A DNA stretch of 64,000 bases from Holothuria scabra (lineage: Eukaryota; Echinodermata; Holothuroidea; Aspidochirotida; Holothuriidae), in NCBI GenBank assembly GCA_037179385.1, contig CM074181.1, forward strand, positions 49,868,394 to 49,932,393, read 5' to 3'. Position 1 is the stretch's first letter; every line of letters starts with the position of its first letter. This document shows, piece by piece, positions 34,907 through 47,866 of this stretch. Both the position numbers and the translations under genes were made by a program. The notes under the pieces are model-generated. The model did not search any database. It was not told the DNA's origin and saw only the letters and a program-made list of their open reading frames with translations.

Positions 34907-36250
34907 CACTGTTAAAAAATTTCTCTGTAAATTTACATAATTTTTATGGCAAATTTTTTTCCAACCAAATAATGTTTTTTTTTACAGCCAGACTGTAATC
35001 ATGAAAAAACATTAAGGGTTTGTTTTTTCTTTACAGTTTTTGCATGTAAATTAGTTTACAAAAGTCTACTGTAAAATCGAATTACAGAATTGTTCTGTTT
35101 TGTTTACCTTAATTTTATGTAAATTTACAGCCTACTGTTTTCATTCCCGACGTTTTAATATTTATTATAATATCGCTTTTTTACCTTTCATATGTTATTA
35201 CGTAACATACACTTCACCATTACGTAGATCAGGTATTTGCTTTTCAACGTAATGTGTCGTTACGAAGTTGTTTTCAATCTAAACGCATTGAGGATGCTTT
35301 GTTGTCATATTGTTGTCAAGTAGACTGCTATCTCTAGGAACTTTGTAATTGGAAAGTCACATTTTTTGTACAATATAATAATTGTTTTTAAAATAAATAT
35401 GACAAAGAATGCAAATACATTGGTTGCAAACATTTCCAGACAAGGTAAACGATAAGTTTATCACTTCCTGATTAAGAAAACGCCAAAGAAGATATTATTC
35501 AAAGCAACAGCAATCCTTTTGTTAGGAAAATGCCTACAAAATAAGCTCCACCCATTTATGCAAAATGAGATTTACGTCATAAAGTGGTAAATTTACAGAC
35601 TCTTTCAAGTAAATTTGTGAAACGTTTTTAATTTGCTCCGATCAAGTGCATGAGCGCCTGAAGCGATAAGTTGACATCAGTAAACCAATTGTCAGTGCTC
35701 TGAAATTAGGGCCTTACAATTTCTTTTTACTTAAAAATGTGTGACAAAATACCAGTTGTATGATATTTATAACTAAGAACGTAATAACTAAGTATGCTTT
35801 TATAATAAATGTAAGTTAATTTTCAAATAGGGCCATAAATTTGCCAAAAATGTTTTTTTTAAACTGAAACTTCGCAGAACGATGCATGTTATATATTGAA
35901 AATTTTCTGGCTATTTCTTATTTGTTTGTTTTGGCTTATTTTTGTTTCTTTTTCAGCTTAAAAACAAAATGAATGTTTGTTAAATGACAGTATATTTATG
36001 TGAAATCAGAAAAATACAAAATACTGTTTATCTGTAAATTTACAGAAAAGGTTTTACAAAGCAGTAAAATTTGGTTAAAAAAGCAGACAGAAATGGTTTT
36101 TCAAATAAACAGAAAATACATGTTAAACAACCTTTTTTTATTGTAGCAATACAAAGTGTCTGTAAAGATACAGAAAATCTCTATTTAAAGTAAAATAAAA
36201 AAAGTTTTAGTTAAAAAAAGTCTGTAAATTTACAGAAATTTTTAACAATG
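34907..36250. mobile_element. CACTA-like element with CTGTAAATTTACAG repeats
   Basis: The left end CACTGTTAAAAAATTTC and right end (minus strand) CATTGTTAAAAATTTC are inverted repeats, both flanked by TA. CTGTAAATTTACAG and half-words recur near both ends and in the interior. 1344 bp, no transposase. It has the same layout as 20325-21569 but a different repeated word. Confidence 0.75.
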
Positions 36251-37499
36251 TACCCCAAAATTCAGTAATATATATATATGCAGTGACATAGCTCGACCCT
36301 TTTCCAGGAGTGTGGGGCACCCAAATTTTACGTTTTTTTTTTTTAAAGTGTGTTTTTGAAAGTGGACACTACTGTATTCGGGGAGTGTAATTTCGCGGAC
36401 CGCGACGAACAATTGAGTTCTGTCACATAGAGAGGGAGCTGTCTGAAATTTCTAGTATTTATCACCCGTTATTTTTAATTTCCCGCGGTTTAAAATACTT
36501 GAGATGCACGTAGCGTGTCCATTGTTTATGACTAGGTGGTGAGGTAAAGCAGTTGCTTTCCATTCAGCAACCTTTTCGCTACGGTACTGTCGAGATCAAA
36601 CGAGTTACCAGCTATCGAGGACATTCTTCAAAATAAGCCAATGAGGCCTTAAGAAAGGAATTTAGATATTGGGATCTAAATTTGTTACTCGATTTGGTCG
36701 GCGTTGTAATCTACCGTGTAGAGGCGGTTTTTCTGTTAGTATAATGCTTGTTATTGTTATCCTAGGTAAAAATTGAAACATTTGCCTCATTACTAAGTGA
36801 ATTAAGTCAACAGTAGAAATTGGTAAGGTTAGTTGTCGAGAGTAACAGAAAACAACTCAGCCTACTGAAGAGAATTGCTCTCAAAGGGTTTAATATTAAT
36901 ACAAACACGCCGACCAAGCCGATCCCTGGGGGGCGTTGAATAGTTTCAAGTGGGCGGTGAGTAGTTTGCAAGCAATAGGGGGCGTTGGCATTGACTAGAT
37001 GGTACCTGGAGGTTCTCATATATTCGTGCAATAAAGGAGCCTAGGAGATTGCAGAGTGGTTGACACAGACTGTCTTCTCCGAAAGTTTTAGCAACTACCG
37101 ACAGAAATTTACCCAATATAAAACTTATCTCGGTCATTGTGATGCTGAAAATTGAAAGTCGAAACCTCAAAGTCAAAAGTCATTTTCCGAGATGCTCCAG
37201 AGTGGATAACATCAACAGTTCTAGTGGCTGTTTACATGAACTGGTCTTTAGACTTATATGAATATGAAGTCATGTTGGGTAGGAGGGGCGTTGTGTCAGT
37301 CGTGGATGCCTAATAAGGGGGGGTATTTTTAAAAAGTTTGAGAACCACTGCTCTAGGCATTCTTTAAACGGAAAAATATTAATGGAACAGGCTTTAAATA
37401 CCCCGCGTAAATCAATTTTCTCTCGTTGTTATATATATTGGTCGAGAAACTGGTAATGATTCGATCGTAAATTTTAATTCAACCCCAGTATTGGCATTG
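36251..37499. other. No gene recognised
   Basis: AT-rich unique sequence. Short open frames show no domain or splice support. Confidence 0.5.
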
Positions 37500-37645
37500 C
37501 CTTTTGAACAAGGGAAGAAATATAGAAAAAGACCAGAAGGATAATGCAACAAAGTGGGAATTTGAACCCTGGACGGCTCGCTTTCCGGGAAAGTGCTTTA
37601 CCACTACACTAAACGTGACTGAGTGCGCGGTATTTGCAATTGTTC
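37500..37645 (-). mobile_element. tRNA-derived SINE (second family)
   Basis: The minus strand reads TTTAGTGTAGTGGTAAAGCA (A-box region) and CCAGGGTTCAAATTCCC (B-box region), a tRNA-like head of a family different from the 18861 SINE. It is followed by a short body ending near 37500. It abuts the 3' end of the PLE relic at 37646. Confidence 0.6.
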
Positions 37646-38895
37646 GCTTGTTGGTCAGGAATGAAAGGTCACGGTTAAGACCGTGGACGTGACTCTCACA
37701 CCTGAAGATTATTAGCCTTATTTCTTGTTTTACCTCGGTTGTAGAAAAGCCTCCCATCAATATTGCAAATTTCAAATCGTTCACACTGTGGAGGGGTTTG
37801 CTGAAGTGTTCTGCAACAGGGAGTCCGGTGCTTTTGTTGCAAATGCTTCCCTTGTGGTCATTGAATCTTAGCCTAAATTTGGGGGAGGTCTCACCTATGT
37901 AAAAAATCGTCGGGCACTTATCACACGTAAAAAGGTAAATAACATTGGAGGAATTTATAGAGTACGGGCCAGGTGATGATTGAATTCCCTTCTGGTGGAT
38001 GTTCGACTATCGACTATCACCGCAAGGGGAATTACCTTTGGGAGGGGTAGCCAGGGAAGGATTAAGCTTGGTATGAACCAAGATTCTGTGTTAATTGGGC
38101 GGCTTTTTGTAAGCAGTAACTTGGGGTTCATTGAAAATATCTCTGATAGTGGGGTCCAGGCTGAGATTTCGCCACGATGTCTTGATTCTTTTGAGTAGGG
38201 AAAAAAAAATCTAGGGTTATAAGTAAATTCAATGGGGATTCGTTTAGTTTCATTCCTGGCACGGTATCAGAGCAGATTGTTTCTATCTATTTACTGAACC
38301 TTTCTGAAGCAAGAGTCAACAGGTTTAAAACCATACCCCTATGTAAAAGTGCAAAATCGACCATGTGTCGTAGTTGGTCTGCTTCAGTAGACTAGATAAG
38401 TTTGATTTTTAGAAATTGACTTAAAATGATCGATGTTTGATATGAGAAGGATGGAAACTGCCAAAATTGAAATGGGAATGACTGTGCGTTGGTTCCGTAA
38501 ATAAAGAAGTCTTAAGGCAACAGCCTGTGAGATGCACAACCGTATCAAGAAACGGTAATTGAGTTTGAGAATATTCCACAGTGAACTGAACGGAACTATG
38601 AAAAGAATTTTCAAAATCCTTGAACTTAAGTATCTCATGTAGGCCATGAGGCCAAATAAGAAAAATGTCGTCGATATAACGAACATAAAAAGAAGGTTTC
38701 TTAGGGAAAGCCTCGAGGAGGTGTTGCTCTAAGAAGCCATGAAAAGGTTAGCGAAACTTGATGCCATCTTAGTACCCATGGCGGTTCCATTGGTTTGGTG
38801 GTAAAACTTGTCAAGGAATTGAAAATAATTACTTTTGAGAATGTACTCTACTAGGGAAGCTAGGTCATTAGCTTTACTATGGCGCTGGTGACCAA
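37646..38895 (-). pseudogene. Penelope-like element relic (RT + GIY-YIG)
   Basis: In order on the minus strand: FYHQTNGTAMGTKMASSFA (about 38800), RYIDDIFLIWP (38680, catalytic YIDD), then from 37965 VIYLFTCDKCPT, FYIGETS, RFNDHKGS and AEHF (GIY-YIG endonuclease with its Tyr pairs and Arg), and a GLNRDLSFL end. Reading frames change several times, so it is inactive. The sequence differs from the 53257-55962 PLE, so it is another lineage. The 5' part is missing. Confidence 0.85.
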
Positions 38896-39224
38896 ATTGT
38901 CACAAAGGTAGAAATGATGATAACAACACAATTGATTTTTTAAGTGGCCAGACTTGTGTTTTATTTCTCTGAAATTGCAAGGCAGATGACCTTCAAAGAG
39001 GAACATTAGATGGAGAATAATTTACTCTACAGAAAGATGATGTAGCATGATGTTTACAGATTGATGGCTGGTGTCTGGCTGGCACAGTGTTCCTATATCT
39101 ATCTAGAACAAAGACTCCCCTAGCCAAGACTCCCTGTCTAACAAAGGGCTATTCAATCCCTCATATCCTGACCAGTGAATACTGTGACAAGAGGGATGAA
39201 GATATTCCATTCGTCAATAAAATA
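38896..39224. other. No gene recognised
   Basis: Nothing supportable between the PLE relic and the dispersed repeat. Confidence 0.45.
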
Positions 39225-39490
39225 CATAAAAAAGAATTCGCCCTTACTTCTAAACGCAAAACTTACGTTATTTCAATGACTAGCCTTACCCGTTCGTGTT
39301 AACACGAAGTGTCCGTGAATTTGACAACTTTGAAGTAATTGTATCTAGTTTGTAAACCTAGGAGGACGCCCATGTCCGTTTACGTATTCCTATAGAATAA
39401 GTGTGTGTAAACGTTAAGGCGAACCTAATATTTCGCCCCAAAATTTTCTGCCCCCTAAGGTCGACTTTTCAACAACAACTTTCCCACTGA
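39225..39490 (+). repeat. Dispersed repeat (same family as 2600-3125), copy
   Basis: Shares GTTCGTGTTAACA, TTTGACAACTTTGAAG, TTTCGCCCC and AAGGTCGACTTTT with the copies next to (TA)n arrays. Here no long (TA)n remains beside it. Confidence 0.75.
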
Positions 39491-39885
39491 GTGCTTTTCA
39501 AACAATTATTAACAAGATTGGAGCTTTCTTTGGAGAATATTCGGAATTTTATGAAGGGAAAGTTATCGTCCTGCATCGGCATCGGCCCGCAGTTATTTTT
39601 GGGGCCTGTTTCATAGTGTTTACCTGATAACCTGATGTGGATCTTATAATATCCCACCCGAGTCTAGACAAGTTGGAGGTAATTCTTGAGAAGTAATGTC
39701 ACTTGTTTTGTAAAAAGAATCAGTCTTAGGCTCTGGCCACTAACTTTCTGAAATTACATTTAGTTTAGACCGGCCTAGCTATGAACGCTTAACACGATTA
39801 AACTTTACCACCAAGTCATTTACTTTTGCAGTCTGGAAGTTTACACTGTTCCGTGGTCCCGGAGCACTCCGAACTTAAAAGCAAT

Positions 39886-40629
39886 ATGCCTGATCGTCGG
39901 TCACTGCGACTGAAGGACCTAAAGGAAATCTCAATAGATGATCTAGTTGAGGAGATTAAGAAAGAGTTGATAGAGTGTGCAGGCTTTAAGGAAATACTCT
40001 AGAGCTGTGTAGAAAAAGCAATTGAAAAATAATATAGATGTCATTTTAAAACAGCAAGAACAACAAGAGTCCCGTATCTTCGATTTGGAAAATTTTGTAG
40101 AAGCAAAGGAGAAGGAAATTACAGCAATGAGTAAATCAATAGAAGCATTGTCAGACGAAGCAGAAAAACTAAAATCAGAGCTAAATAACTTAGAACAATA
40201 TTCTCGAAGAAACTGCATTTGTGTGTTTCGAATACCAGAAGCAGATAAAAATAATAAGGTTCCGAAGTCGTTGTCCTAAAACTTGGAAAGTTTAAGTTGG
40301 AAATCAACACCACCCCTGAGTCGATAGATCGCTCCCATCGAGTCGATGTCCAAAGAAGCAACTCACCCAGGGGCATTATAGTTAAAGTCACCTCGTACAA
40401 CGTAAGGACTGAATTCTTTCGGAACAGGAGGAAGTTAAAAGGCAGTGGTATTGTCATCTGGGAGGATCTTACCCTTCAGAACCAACGCCTTCTGAAGGCT
40501 ACTAACGATAAACCTTCTATCAAGTACGCTTGGACCATTGACGGCAAAGTGTACGCTCTTGAACAGAAAAACGGAAAAGATGTCATCCACAAAATAAAAA
40601 ACCTGTCTGACCTGCAGAACTTTACCTAA
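39886..40629 (+). pseudogene. LINE ORF1 (coiled coil / nucleic-acid chaperone), broken
   Basis: ATG at 39886 opens a 38-residue piece rich in Leu, Lys and Glu, stopped at 40000-40002. A second frame from 40022 has a heptad-like coiled coil ending LNNLEQYSRRNCI, the hallmark entry to the L1-type ORF1 RRM/CTD. It stops near 40279 and a third frame (40297-40629) has SIDRSHRVD, RGIIVKV and a C-terminal ending. At least one stop and two frame changes are needed, so no full protein is made. ORF1 normally coats the LINE RNA in the RNP. Confidence 0.8.
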
Positions 40630-40915
40630 AGATGTTGAAATTATGTTGAAATTATGACGTATCACCTTAACAGTTTCTTGGAACGAAAATCTTCAGGACT
40701 AATTGCTTTAATCTGCTTTAAATCTCTTGTTGTATGTGTCCGAGTTTCATGTATACTATGTGTATAAGCCCGGCCAAGTCAACTGCTTTCCGGCTATGAG
40801 TCTTTAACCTAATCGTAAGTAAGCCGTTATTCTGGTCTGCTCTGTCCTCCGGGATTGTCTGGACGACTTAACACTTCTTATCTATATTATCTGTATTGTT
40901 GTTGATTTTGTTGTT

Positions 40916-43900
40916 TTGTTACGTATGTCCACTTGTTATGCCTCAAACCCTACTTCAAAATGTGTTCGTAATCAATGCTTAGCTAATACTCTACCATTTA
41001 GCAGCGCTCCGTGTATCAATAGCGATACAGATGAAACGAATAGTGAACGGTTCTTAAACGCCAATTTAAAGCTCACGGATGACGTCATCCCATGCAATTA
41101 TTACGGCACTGATGGTTTTAGTTCTCTTAGAAATGACGGTTTTAATCTGTTTCACCTAAATAGCCGTAGCCGGAATAAAAATTTTAACAACTATCAGATT
41201 ACTTGTCAATTCTTACGCATAATTTTTCAATTATGGGGTTTTCCGAAACTTGGTTTGGAAACCAGTTACCACCTTCTAATAATTTAGACAACTACACATT
41301 GATTGAAAATCATCGTAACGAAAGGAGGGGTGGCGGAGACGGTATATTTGTGAGAAACGACGTTAGTATTGGAAGTTGTGATGATCTTTCTTTCTTCAAT
41401 GATTCATTTGAAAGCCTTTTTGTTGAAATGAGTAATCCCTATACAAAGAGAAATAATATTGTTGGGATCATTTACAGGCCACCAAGTGCAAAAGAAGTGT
41501 TGTTTTACGAGCATTTTGATTCTGTTTTAAATACAATAAGTGACGAAAACAACGGTTGTTATATAAAGGGTGACTATACCATTAATCTCCTAGATGATAA
41601 TGATTCTTTCATTAACCATGTTGCCTCTTATAACTTCATACCAACCATCACCAACCCACTTGTGTAAGCAATAACTCTATTTCTCTTATAGACAACATTA
41701 TAACCAATACGTTGAGTTTGGGTGGTCAAAGGAGCAAGAACAGTACTCACCGACCTGACCGATTATTTCCCGGTATTTTTAAACATAAATTCTACTTGGT
41801 GCATACAGACACAGGATTATGTGTTTACACGTATCTACTCCCAGGAAAATATTGATTCATTCCTGCTTATACTTTCAAGAACAATTTGGGATCACGTCTT
41901 TGAAGATCAGGACGCGAATTCTTCGTAAAACTCATTCTTTTGTACATTCAGTGTTTTATACGAAAAGTGCTTCCCTGTGAATAAACGTAAATTGCACCAC
42001 AAAAATAAAAGGAAATCTTGGATCTCCTCTGGAATTGTTAAGTCAATAAAAACAAAAACCAAACTTTTCAAAACTTAACTCAAATGTCCAACGGAAAAAA
42101 ATATTTTGATCTACCGTAATTACACAAACAAATGAAATCATGTGATTCGTGTATCTAAGAAAAATTATTATATTAGGAGATTCACTACCTGCAAGAATGA
42201 TCTTAAAAAGACATGGTCCTCCATCAATGATGTTATCAATAAGAATAAGAAGAGATCGATTTATCCTGAGTATTATGTACGTAGTGGTGTTAAGCTAACT
42301 GAACAGGGTTACATTGCCAAAGGCCTGAGTGATTACTTCGTTAATGTTGGACCCTCACTTGCTCAGAATATTGATTCTTCTTCATCATTCTCGCACTTCT
42401 TGCCCAAAACTAGTACCCACACTGATTCTTCGGCCTTTGCCCTTCCCATTACTGAAGATGAAGTGGTGGAGGTAGCATACATATGTCTTAAGTCTGGAAA
42501 ATCAGCTGGTTATGATGATATTAGTCCCTCTATTGTAAAAAAGGCGATTTCGTACATTAACAAGCCTCTTACTCATATTTTTAATGTGTCTTTATACAGC
42601 GCCAAATTTCCCGACCAGCTTAAAATGGCAAAAGTAATTCCAGTCTGTAAAAAAGGTGACTCAAATACCTTTTCTAATTATCGTCCTGTCTCTTTGTTCC
42701 CTGTCTCCGTGGTTCTCAAAACTTCTTGAGCCTCTCATTTATAACCGTATTATAAAATTTCTTGATAAACATAATATTCTTTTCAAACATCAGTATGGAT
42801 TCCGCTATGGAACTTTCACAGAAATGGCACTTTCAGAAGCAGTTGAAAAACTAAGAAATTCAATGAGTAAAAAACTAACAACAGCCGGCAATTTCCTTGA
42901 CTTGTCCAAAGCGTTCGACACCAGCGACCACAATATCCTCTGTCAAAAGCTAAATTCTATCTCACACAATGCATAGCATTCAGGAAATCGTGAGATCGCG
43001 CCACTGACTACAGCCTCATTGTGCTTCTGACTTTCGTTGATGCAACATCAACTCTTGCAGCCTATAGCTAGGTGAATGTACACACTACATGTGCTTTCAA
43101 TTGAGTCAACAGCACTTGTGAGACACAGTTGTCTTCTCGCTGAATAGAATTACAGTACTACTAGGAGTAGACACAATTTTCGGTACTCCTTCACTCTAGT
43201 ATAGCCTAGGCTTAAGAGCCTGATTACATTTTGGGTTGTATTAAAGTTAACATGGAAGAAGAACTTGACTTTGGAGAGGGCTTCGACTCGTCACCGACTG
43301 AGCCGGGTCCTTCGGCTCTGCCTCAAAGTGATGCAGCGGCTGGTAATGTGAATAACAATTTGCCGGAAGGCTTGACGCCAGAACCGGCCACTTCCATCAT
43401 GAAGGCCGTTAAAGAGGCCACTGCATAAGGCATTTTTAATGCTTTACATACTGCCAATCAGACGGAAGGGTCTGCTAAATTATTGCGGTATCCGTGGGAT
43501 GTTTTTATCCTGGTTTAAAGGATACTTAATTGAACAGACAGCAATTTGTGAGTCTAAATGGTTACAGTTCTGACATACGAACGATTACCTGCGGTGTCCG
43601 CCCACAAGGTTCCATCCTTGGTCTACTCCTTTTTATCATTTATGTTAACTACATCGATCGGTAGTCTCTCATCCAATGCTTCTGTCGTGCTATTTGCTGA
43701 TGACACAAATATTTTCTTTAGTGATTATGATGTAAACAAACTTCAACGTATTATTACCGATGAACTCACTGTGTACACTAACTGGTTTGCGGCTAATAAG
43801 CTGTCACTTAATATACTAGATAAAATGAATTACATCATTTTGAAAGAGTAGTATAAGTAACTTAAGTATTAAAATCAATGGTTCTTATTTGAAGAGAGTT

Positions 43901-44590
43901 GACTATGTAAAGTGCCAAGGGGTTTACATCGATTCCAAGCTTTCATGGAAAGAGCATATCAACCATGTAACAAACCAAGTAGCAAAGGGGGTGGGGTCCT
44001 ATTACAGTTAAAACACATTTTACCAAAGCATGTTCTAAGGTCTTTGTATCAAACGTTAATTATACCTCATCTGTCATATTGTTGCATAATCTGGTCAGGC
44101 GCTAGTCATCAGTGTTTAAATAAATTGATAGTTCTTCAAAAGAGAGCTTTAAGTCATATTACTCTTCCGGGTTACTATGATCATACGATACCAATCTTTT
44201 GTTTAAGTTTATTAATTTGCTCAAATTCACGGACCTCATTAGACTGAATATAGCCAAGTTTGGTAATCTCTCTCAACGGAATCAATTGCCACCTTCTCTA
44301 AAAGAATTTTGCGTCCCTACTTCTACAATTCATGAACACTGTACTAGACAATCCGATTACTTGCATATCCCCAGCTGTAGATGAACCTTTTTAATGAAAG
44401 GATTACACTACCGTGCTGCCACCTTGTGGAATTCTATTCCAGTTACATTGAAGCGCAAGCCGTCTTTTTTTTTATTTTTAAGAGGAACCTTCAAAATTAT
44501 TTCATCGGATTGTATTGAAAAAAATTCTTTATTCTATTTTTCACCATTTAGGTTGTATATATTGGACTTGGCTCCTATGTAGTTTCTTGA
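40916..44590 (+). pseudogene. LINE ORF2 (APE endonuclease + reverse transcriptase), broken
   Basis: Endonuclease motifs: FHLNSRS (about 41150), GFSETW (41230), GGGDGIFV, VGIIYRPP and GDYTINLL (41570). Reverse transcriptase: GKSAGYDDISPSIVKKA (42500), NYRPVSLFP (42680), KHQYGFR (42790), LSKAFDT (42900), FADDTNIFFS (43700, catalytic FADD) and a C-terminal region with HLSYCCIIWSGA and ATLWNSIP. The reading frame shifts several times and is interrupted by 42957-43473. The endonuclease catalytic region looks partly preserved, but the ORF is dead. Confidence 0.88.
42957..43473 (+). mobile_element. 517-bp nested insertion in the LINE
   Basis: The LINE reading frame stops at KLN and resumes at YCGIRG exactly when 42957-43473 plus one copy of GCTAAATT is removed. 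GCTAAATT is present on both sides (42949-42956, 43474-43481), a perfect 8-bp target-site duplication. No clear terminal inverted repeat was seen. It contains a 59-codon frame from ATG 43252 that is acidic and Pro/Ala-rich (EEELDFGEGFDSS) and unrecognised. The type is unknown; 8 bp would suit hAT-like insertion. Confidence 0.8.
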
Positions 44591-44616
44591 GATATGGTTT
44601 GGTGTTAGTAGGTGTG

Positions 44617-44665
44617 GGCGGGGGGGGGGGATGTAGGTGGGGTGGGGGGGGGGTGGTGTGGCATG
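44617..44665 (+). repeat. G-rich tract, quadruplex-prone
   Basis: Runs of 3 to 11 G separated by short spacers on the + strand, in the LINE 3' UTR. Several G-runs of three or more in under 50 nt fit a G-quadruplex. Similar tracts occur in 3' UTRs of some LINEs. Confidence 0.6.
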
Positions 44666-44973
44666 TGGGACTACGGGTGGTCGTTGTAGGTATTGGATTG
44701 TTGTGCCGTCTGCACTTAGTGTTACCAACATTTGTTCCCTTATTCGGCACTTTTTTGTTAGCGACTGAAGTATCTGAAGTTGTTGTGTTTTTGTACTTTA
44801 CACTATTTCTTCCAAGGGAGTGTTCTGCCTTAAATGTTAAGCCCCCAAGGGTTTTGTAGCTCACTTCCTTTCGCTACTCTGTCTATTCTATATTGTTACT
44901 ATGTAACTGTTATATTATGTAATATTGTACATTGTAGTGAAAAATTAAATAAATAAAATGAAATGAATGAAAG

Positions 44974-47069
44974 TTGAATAATCACAGTCTCCTTACAGTC
45001 CCGGTAAGGAAATTATCGGAATTGCCCTTTTAGCGGGCGAGCGCATGCATGGGTCTCGATTTTGGGGCTGGGTAGAGGGGGGACATGTTCCCCACTTTTT
45101 TGAGTGGGGGACACTAACGTAGAAGTCCCCCACATTTTGTGACCTGAATCTTAAAAGTTAAGCACTACCAAAAATGCTATGCATGTAGGTTATGAAAGAT
45201 TTGCTCTATGTTTACCCAGTAAAATCAACTTCTGTATCAATAATTACACGTTTATACTTTGCAAGTCCCCAAACTTTTCGCGCCCCGCGTTAGCTTGCAG
45301 TCTCATTCATGTTCTTTTTCTAACTTGCGTTACAAACATACGTTATTTAATATCTGTCTCTATGATTATGTCGATTGTTCGAGTGCATTGGGAAGCAGGT
45401 ATGGTTATGAAGGAGCACAAAATTTAGGAATTTGAAGAAGAGGAATCGTTCCCTGCTATGTTTTATGAAATTTGTAATCTTTAATGAATGACCAGCGTAG
45501 CAGAATAAACACATTTGAGGAAAATGTCTCAGTGCACACTCTGCATGCAACTTTTCAGAAAATGCAAAATTTCGACACGAGCACATCACGAATTCCTATA
45601 GCGATTCGATCATTTCGCATTTAGACCATTATTAGAGAAGTAAAATCACACTGAATTTTGATAGACTAGAGACTTCATTCTTGAATTAGGGATAGACCTC
45701 ACTCCCTTGTCTGCAGATAATGTATGATAAGGCGTCGTTCCTAATTTTGAAATGACATATATTAATTTGAATTAATTATATAAATTTTTCACCCGCAGGC
45801 CTATGCAACGGTGTTTGAGTAATATCAGTGGGTACCATCCCTATCGATCTGTGATTTTTCTGCAGTAGATTAAAGTGTGCTTTGATCAGTTAATGGACCT
45901 TACCTTCTTTCATCAAAACTGGATCCTTACTATTAGAACTGTTGTACAAATCCTTCGCAAGCTATCACTATTTTCGTTGTGATTCTAATTACTTGTAAAA
46001 TTACTTGTAAAGTATGCTTCCCGGTATTAAAATTCACATTGACCGTATAGTCCGCTGAAGTAATGAGACACACTATCAACAACATATTTGAAACTTTGTA
46101 ATTCCCTAGTAACTCAAAATGTTTAAACAGTTAGCACCATTTTGCAACTGGACCCTTTTTATTAGACACCCAGTGGCGAAGCTACCAGTCTACAATGTGG
46201 CTTTGACAACTCATGAAATTCCGAAATTTCAAAGTTTCCATATTCCTCATTATTTGTCTCAAGAAGGCAAAATTTTCTGCGCGAATTGCAATTCCTAAGC
46301 AGAGTTGCTCGCTCGTTTCTTAATTTGGTATACTGTCGAGCTCTGGAGGTGACAGAATCGGAAATTTGCTACATGTTACACCAGTTCATCAACTTTCTTC
46401 ATAAAATTCCAAATGTTCTCAAATAGTAGCTCTTGAATCCAAAAATTTCTCCAGAGAGCCTCATTTCGTAGGCATTGAATAACATTATGTAGTAAACTCG
46501 CCGCTCGCTATTAGATTTGTCAACAGGATAAACACATTCTTCAGTGATCCCCCAACGTTTCAAATTTTCTTAAAGGAAACTCGGAATCCAAACTTTTCTG
46601 CAATACAAGCTCCACATTTTCAAATATACGAAAGAGGAAAAAAGTTTCAGCGCGCTTCGCGCTTCTCAGATTATGTTTCGAGTACAGTGGTGTTCACACG
46701 AAAAAATTGTAAAATTTTGATGCTTTTCCACCCCTACCCCTACCCCCCCCCCCCAAAAAAAAAAAAAAGAAACTGTAGGTAAGCCGCTGTGGTCAACTTA
46801 CCAGGACAGGGGAAAATTAGGCCAGATGTTCCTCCACTTTGGAATTCAAACAGACGCCCCTAAGCGCATGCATCACGTTATTACCAAAAGGGAATCGAGG
46901 GCAGATAACCACACAGCAGATCCCACCGTAGAAGTGACAAATTTTTCGGGTCGCTACACCAGTTACGACCTATATGCGAAGAAAGACGTGTGAGGATCGA
47001 GCTCTCACGAGCGGTCTTGTCTTGTTATGGCAATGTTTTTCGGTGCACACATTCGAATCCCTTGCTTGA
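44974..47069. other. No gene recognised; possible hAT-like ends
   Basis: CAGTGGCGAAGCTACC at about 46169 and its rough inverted partner near 46793 (after a C-run and A-run) could bound a decayed TIR element. No exon of the downstream P450 was recognised, though an upstream exon is expected. Confidence 0.4.
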
Positions 47070-47640
47070 AGGGGAAGTTAAAGCAAAAGTTTAATTCTCA
47101 TATGAGAAACAAGAACCATATCTACACAATATGGCGAACTCCCATTCCATTCAGACATGTATTTCTCGAGGTGTCACTAAATGTAACCATTTGACTTGGA
47201 TAGCAGATTGATTTCGAGGGCAGCAGAGGTAACATTTCATCTCTACCTGACATCGACAAGGAGTGCTTTGTTTCCATTTGTTTTTCAGACTGTTAATTGT
47301 GTTGACCTTGAAGTTGATAAGATAGGACCTTCCCTGTGGAGAATACAAAATTTTTAAAGTTGTCATACTACTTATGCAATCACGTTTGGATAATATGGGC
47401 TTGTTGAGAAGAAAATTGTTTGTAAAATTGAAAGAAAAACAAACACTGTCAATTAATGTGAGGATTATGTTGCCATATTTGCTTGCTTCAAGTTCAGTCT
47501 TTGTTGAAAATATGAAAATGTAACCTGCTCATATCTTGAGAACCACACAACGCATTTCTAATGTCTCCGAAATGCTTAGAATAAGCACCCTTCCACATAT
47601 CAAAATGTGTTTTGACCGTAAACCCATCTTTCAATTCATT
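47070..47640. repeat. Dispersed repeat family, copy 2
   Basis: Begins GAAGGGGAAGTTAAAGCAAAA and shares CAAGGAGTGCTTTGTTTCC, CAATTAATGTGAGGAT, GCTTGCTTCAAG and CTTGAGAACCACACAA with 23905, 49348 and 61262 copies. Lies just upstream of the first visible P450 exon. Confidence 0.7.
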
Positions 47641-47866
47641 GATAGTTCGACAAACACACACAGACACACCATAACACACACACACAAAAGGAACAAACAT
47701 GACCAGAGTAGAAGTTACAAAATTTGTATTTAACTTTCACATCCCGGCATTGCTTAAATAACTACTCACAGCGGTGGCAGCCATATCCGCACGTTATGTG
47801 GAAAAGCGTGCTTATGATTTTTTCGTGTTAAAATCGTTTATCATTTCATTGTTTAAATTCTTTCAG

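Larger units (their letters stand above)
39886..44973 (+). mobile_element. LINE (CR1/L2-type non-LTR retrotransposon), decayed
   Basis: In order: an ORF1 with coiled coil and L1-type nucleic-acid-binding domain, an ORF2 with APE-type endonuclease and reverse transcriptase, a 3' UTR with G-rich tract, and a short AATGAA-type tail ending near 44973. Frameshifts break both ORFs. A 517-bp insertion splits ORF2 at 42957-43473. The 5' boundary is unclear; I start at the ORF1 ATG. The clade is inferred from motif wording, not from a search. Confidence 0.85.

Noticed and set aside
34692..34998. Small frames near 34.7-35.0 kb as genes
   Set aside because: They overlap a LINE tail and the start of a CACTA-like element and have no domain.
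43231..43428. 65-codon frame as an independent host gene
   Set aside because: It lies wholly inside the 517-bp insertion in the LINE; no promoter or splice evidence.
44534..44864. Pro/Thr-rich frames on the minus strand
   Set aside because: Produced by the G-rich tract of the LINE 3' UTR read in reverse.
44974..47866. Upstream P450 membrane-anchor exon
   Set aside because: Expected from the splice acceptor at 47866 but no hydrophobic exon with matching phase and donor could be supported.
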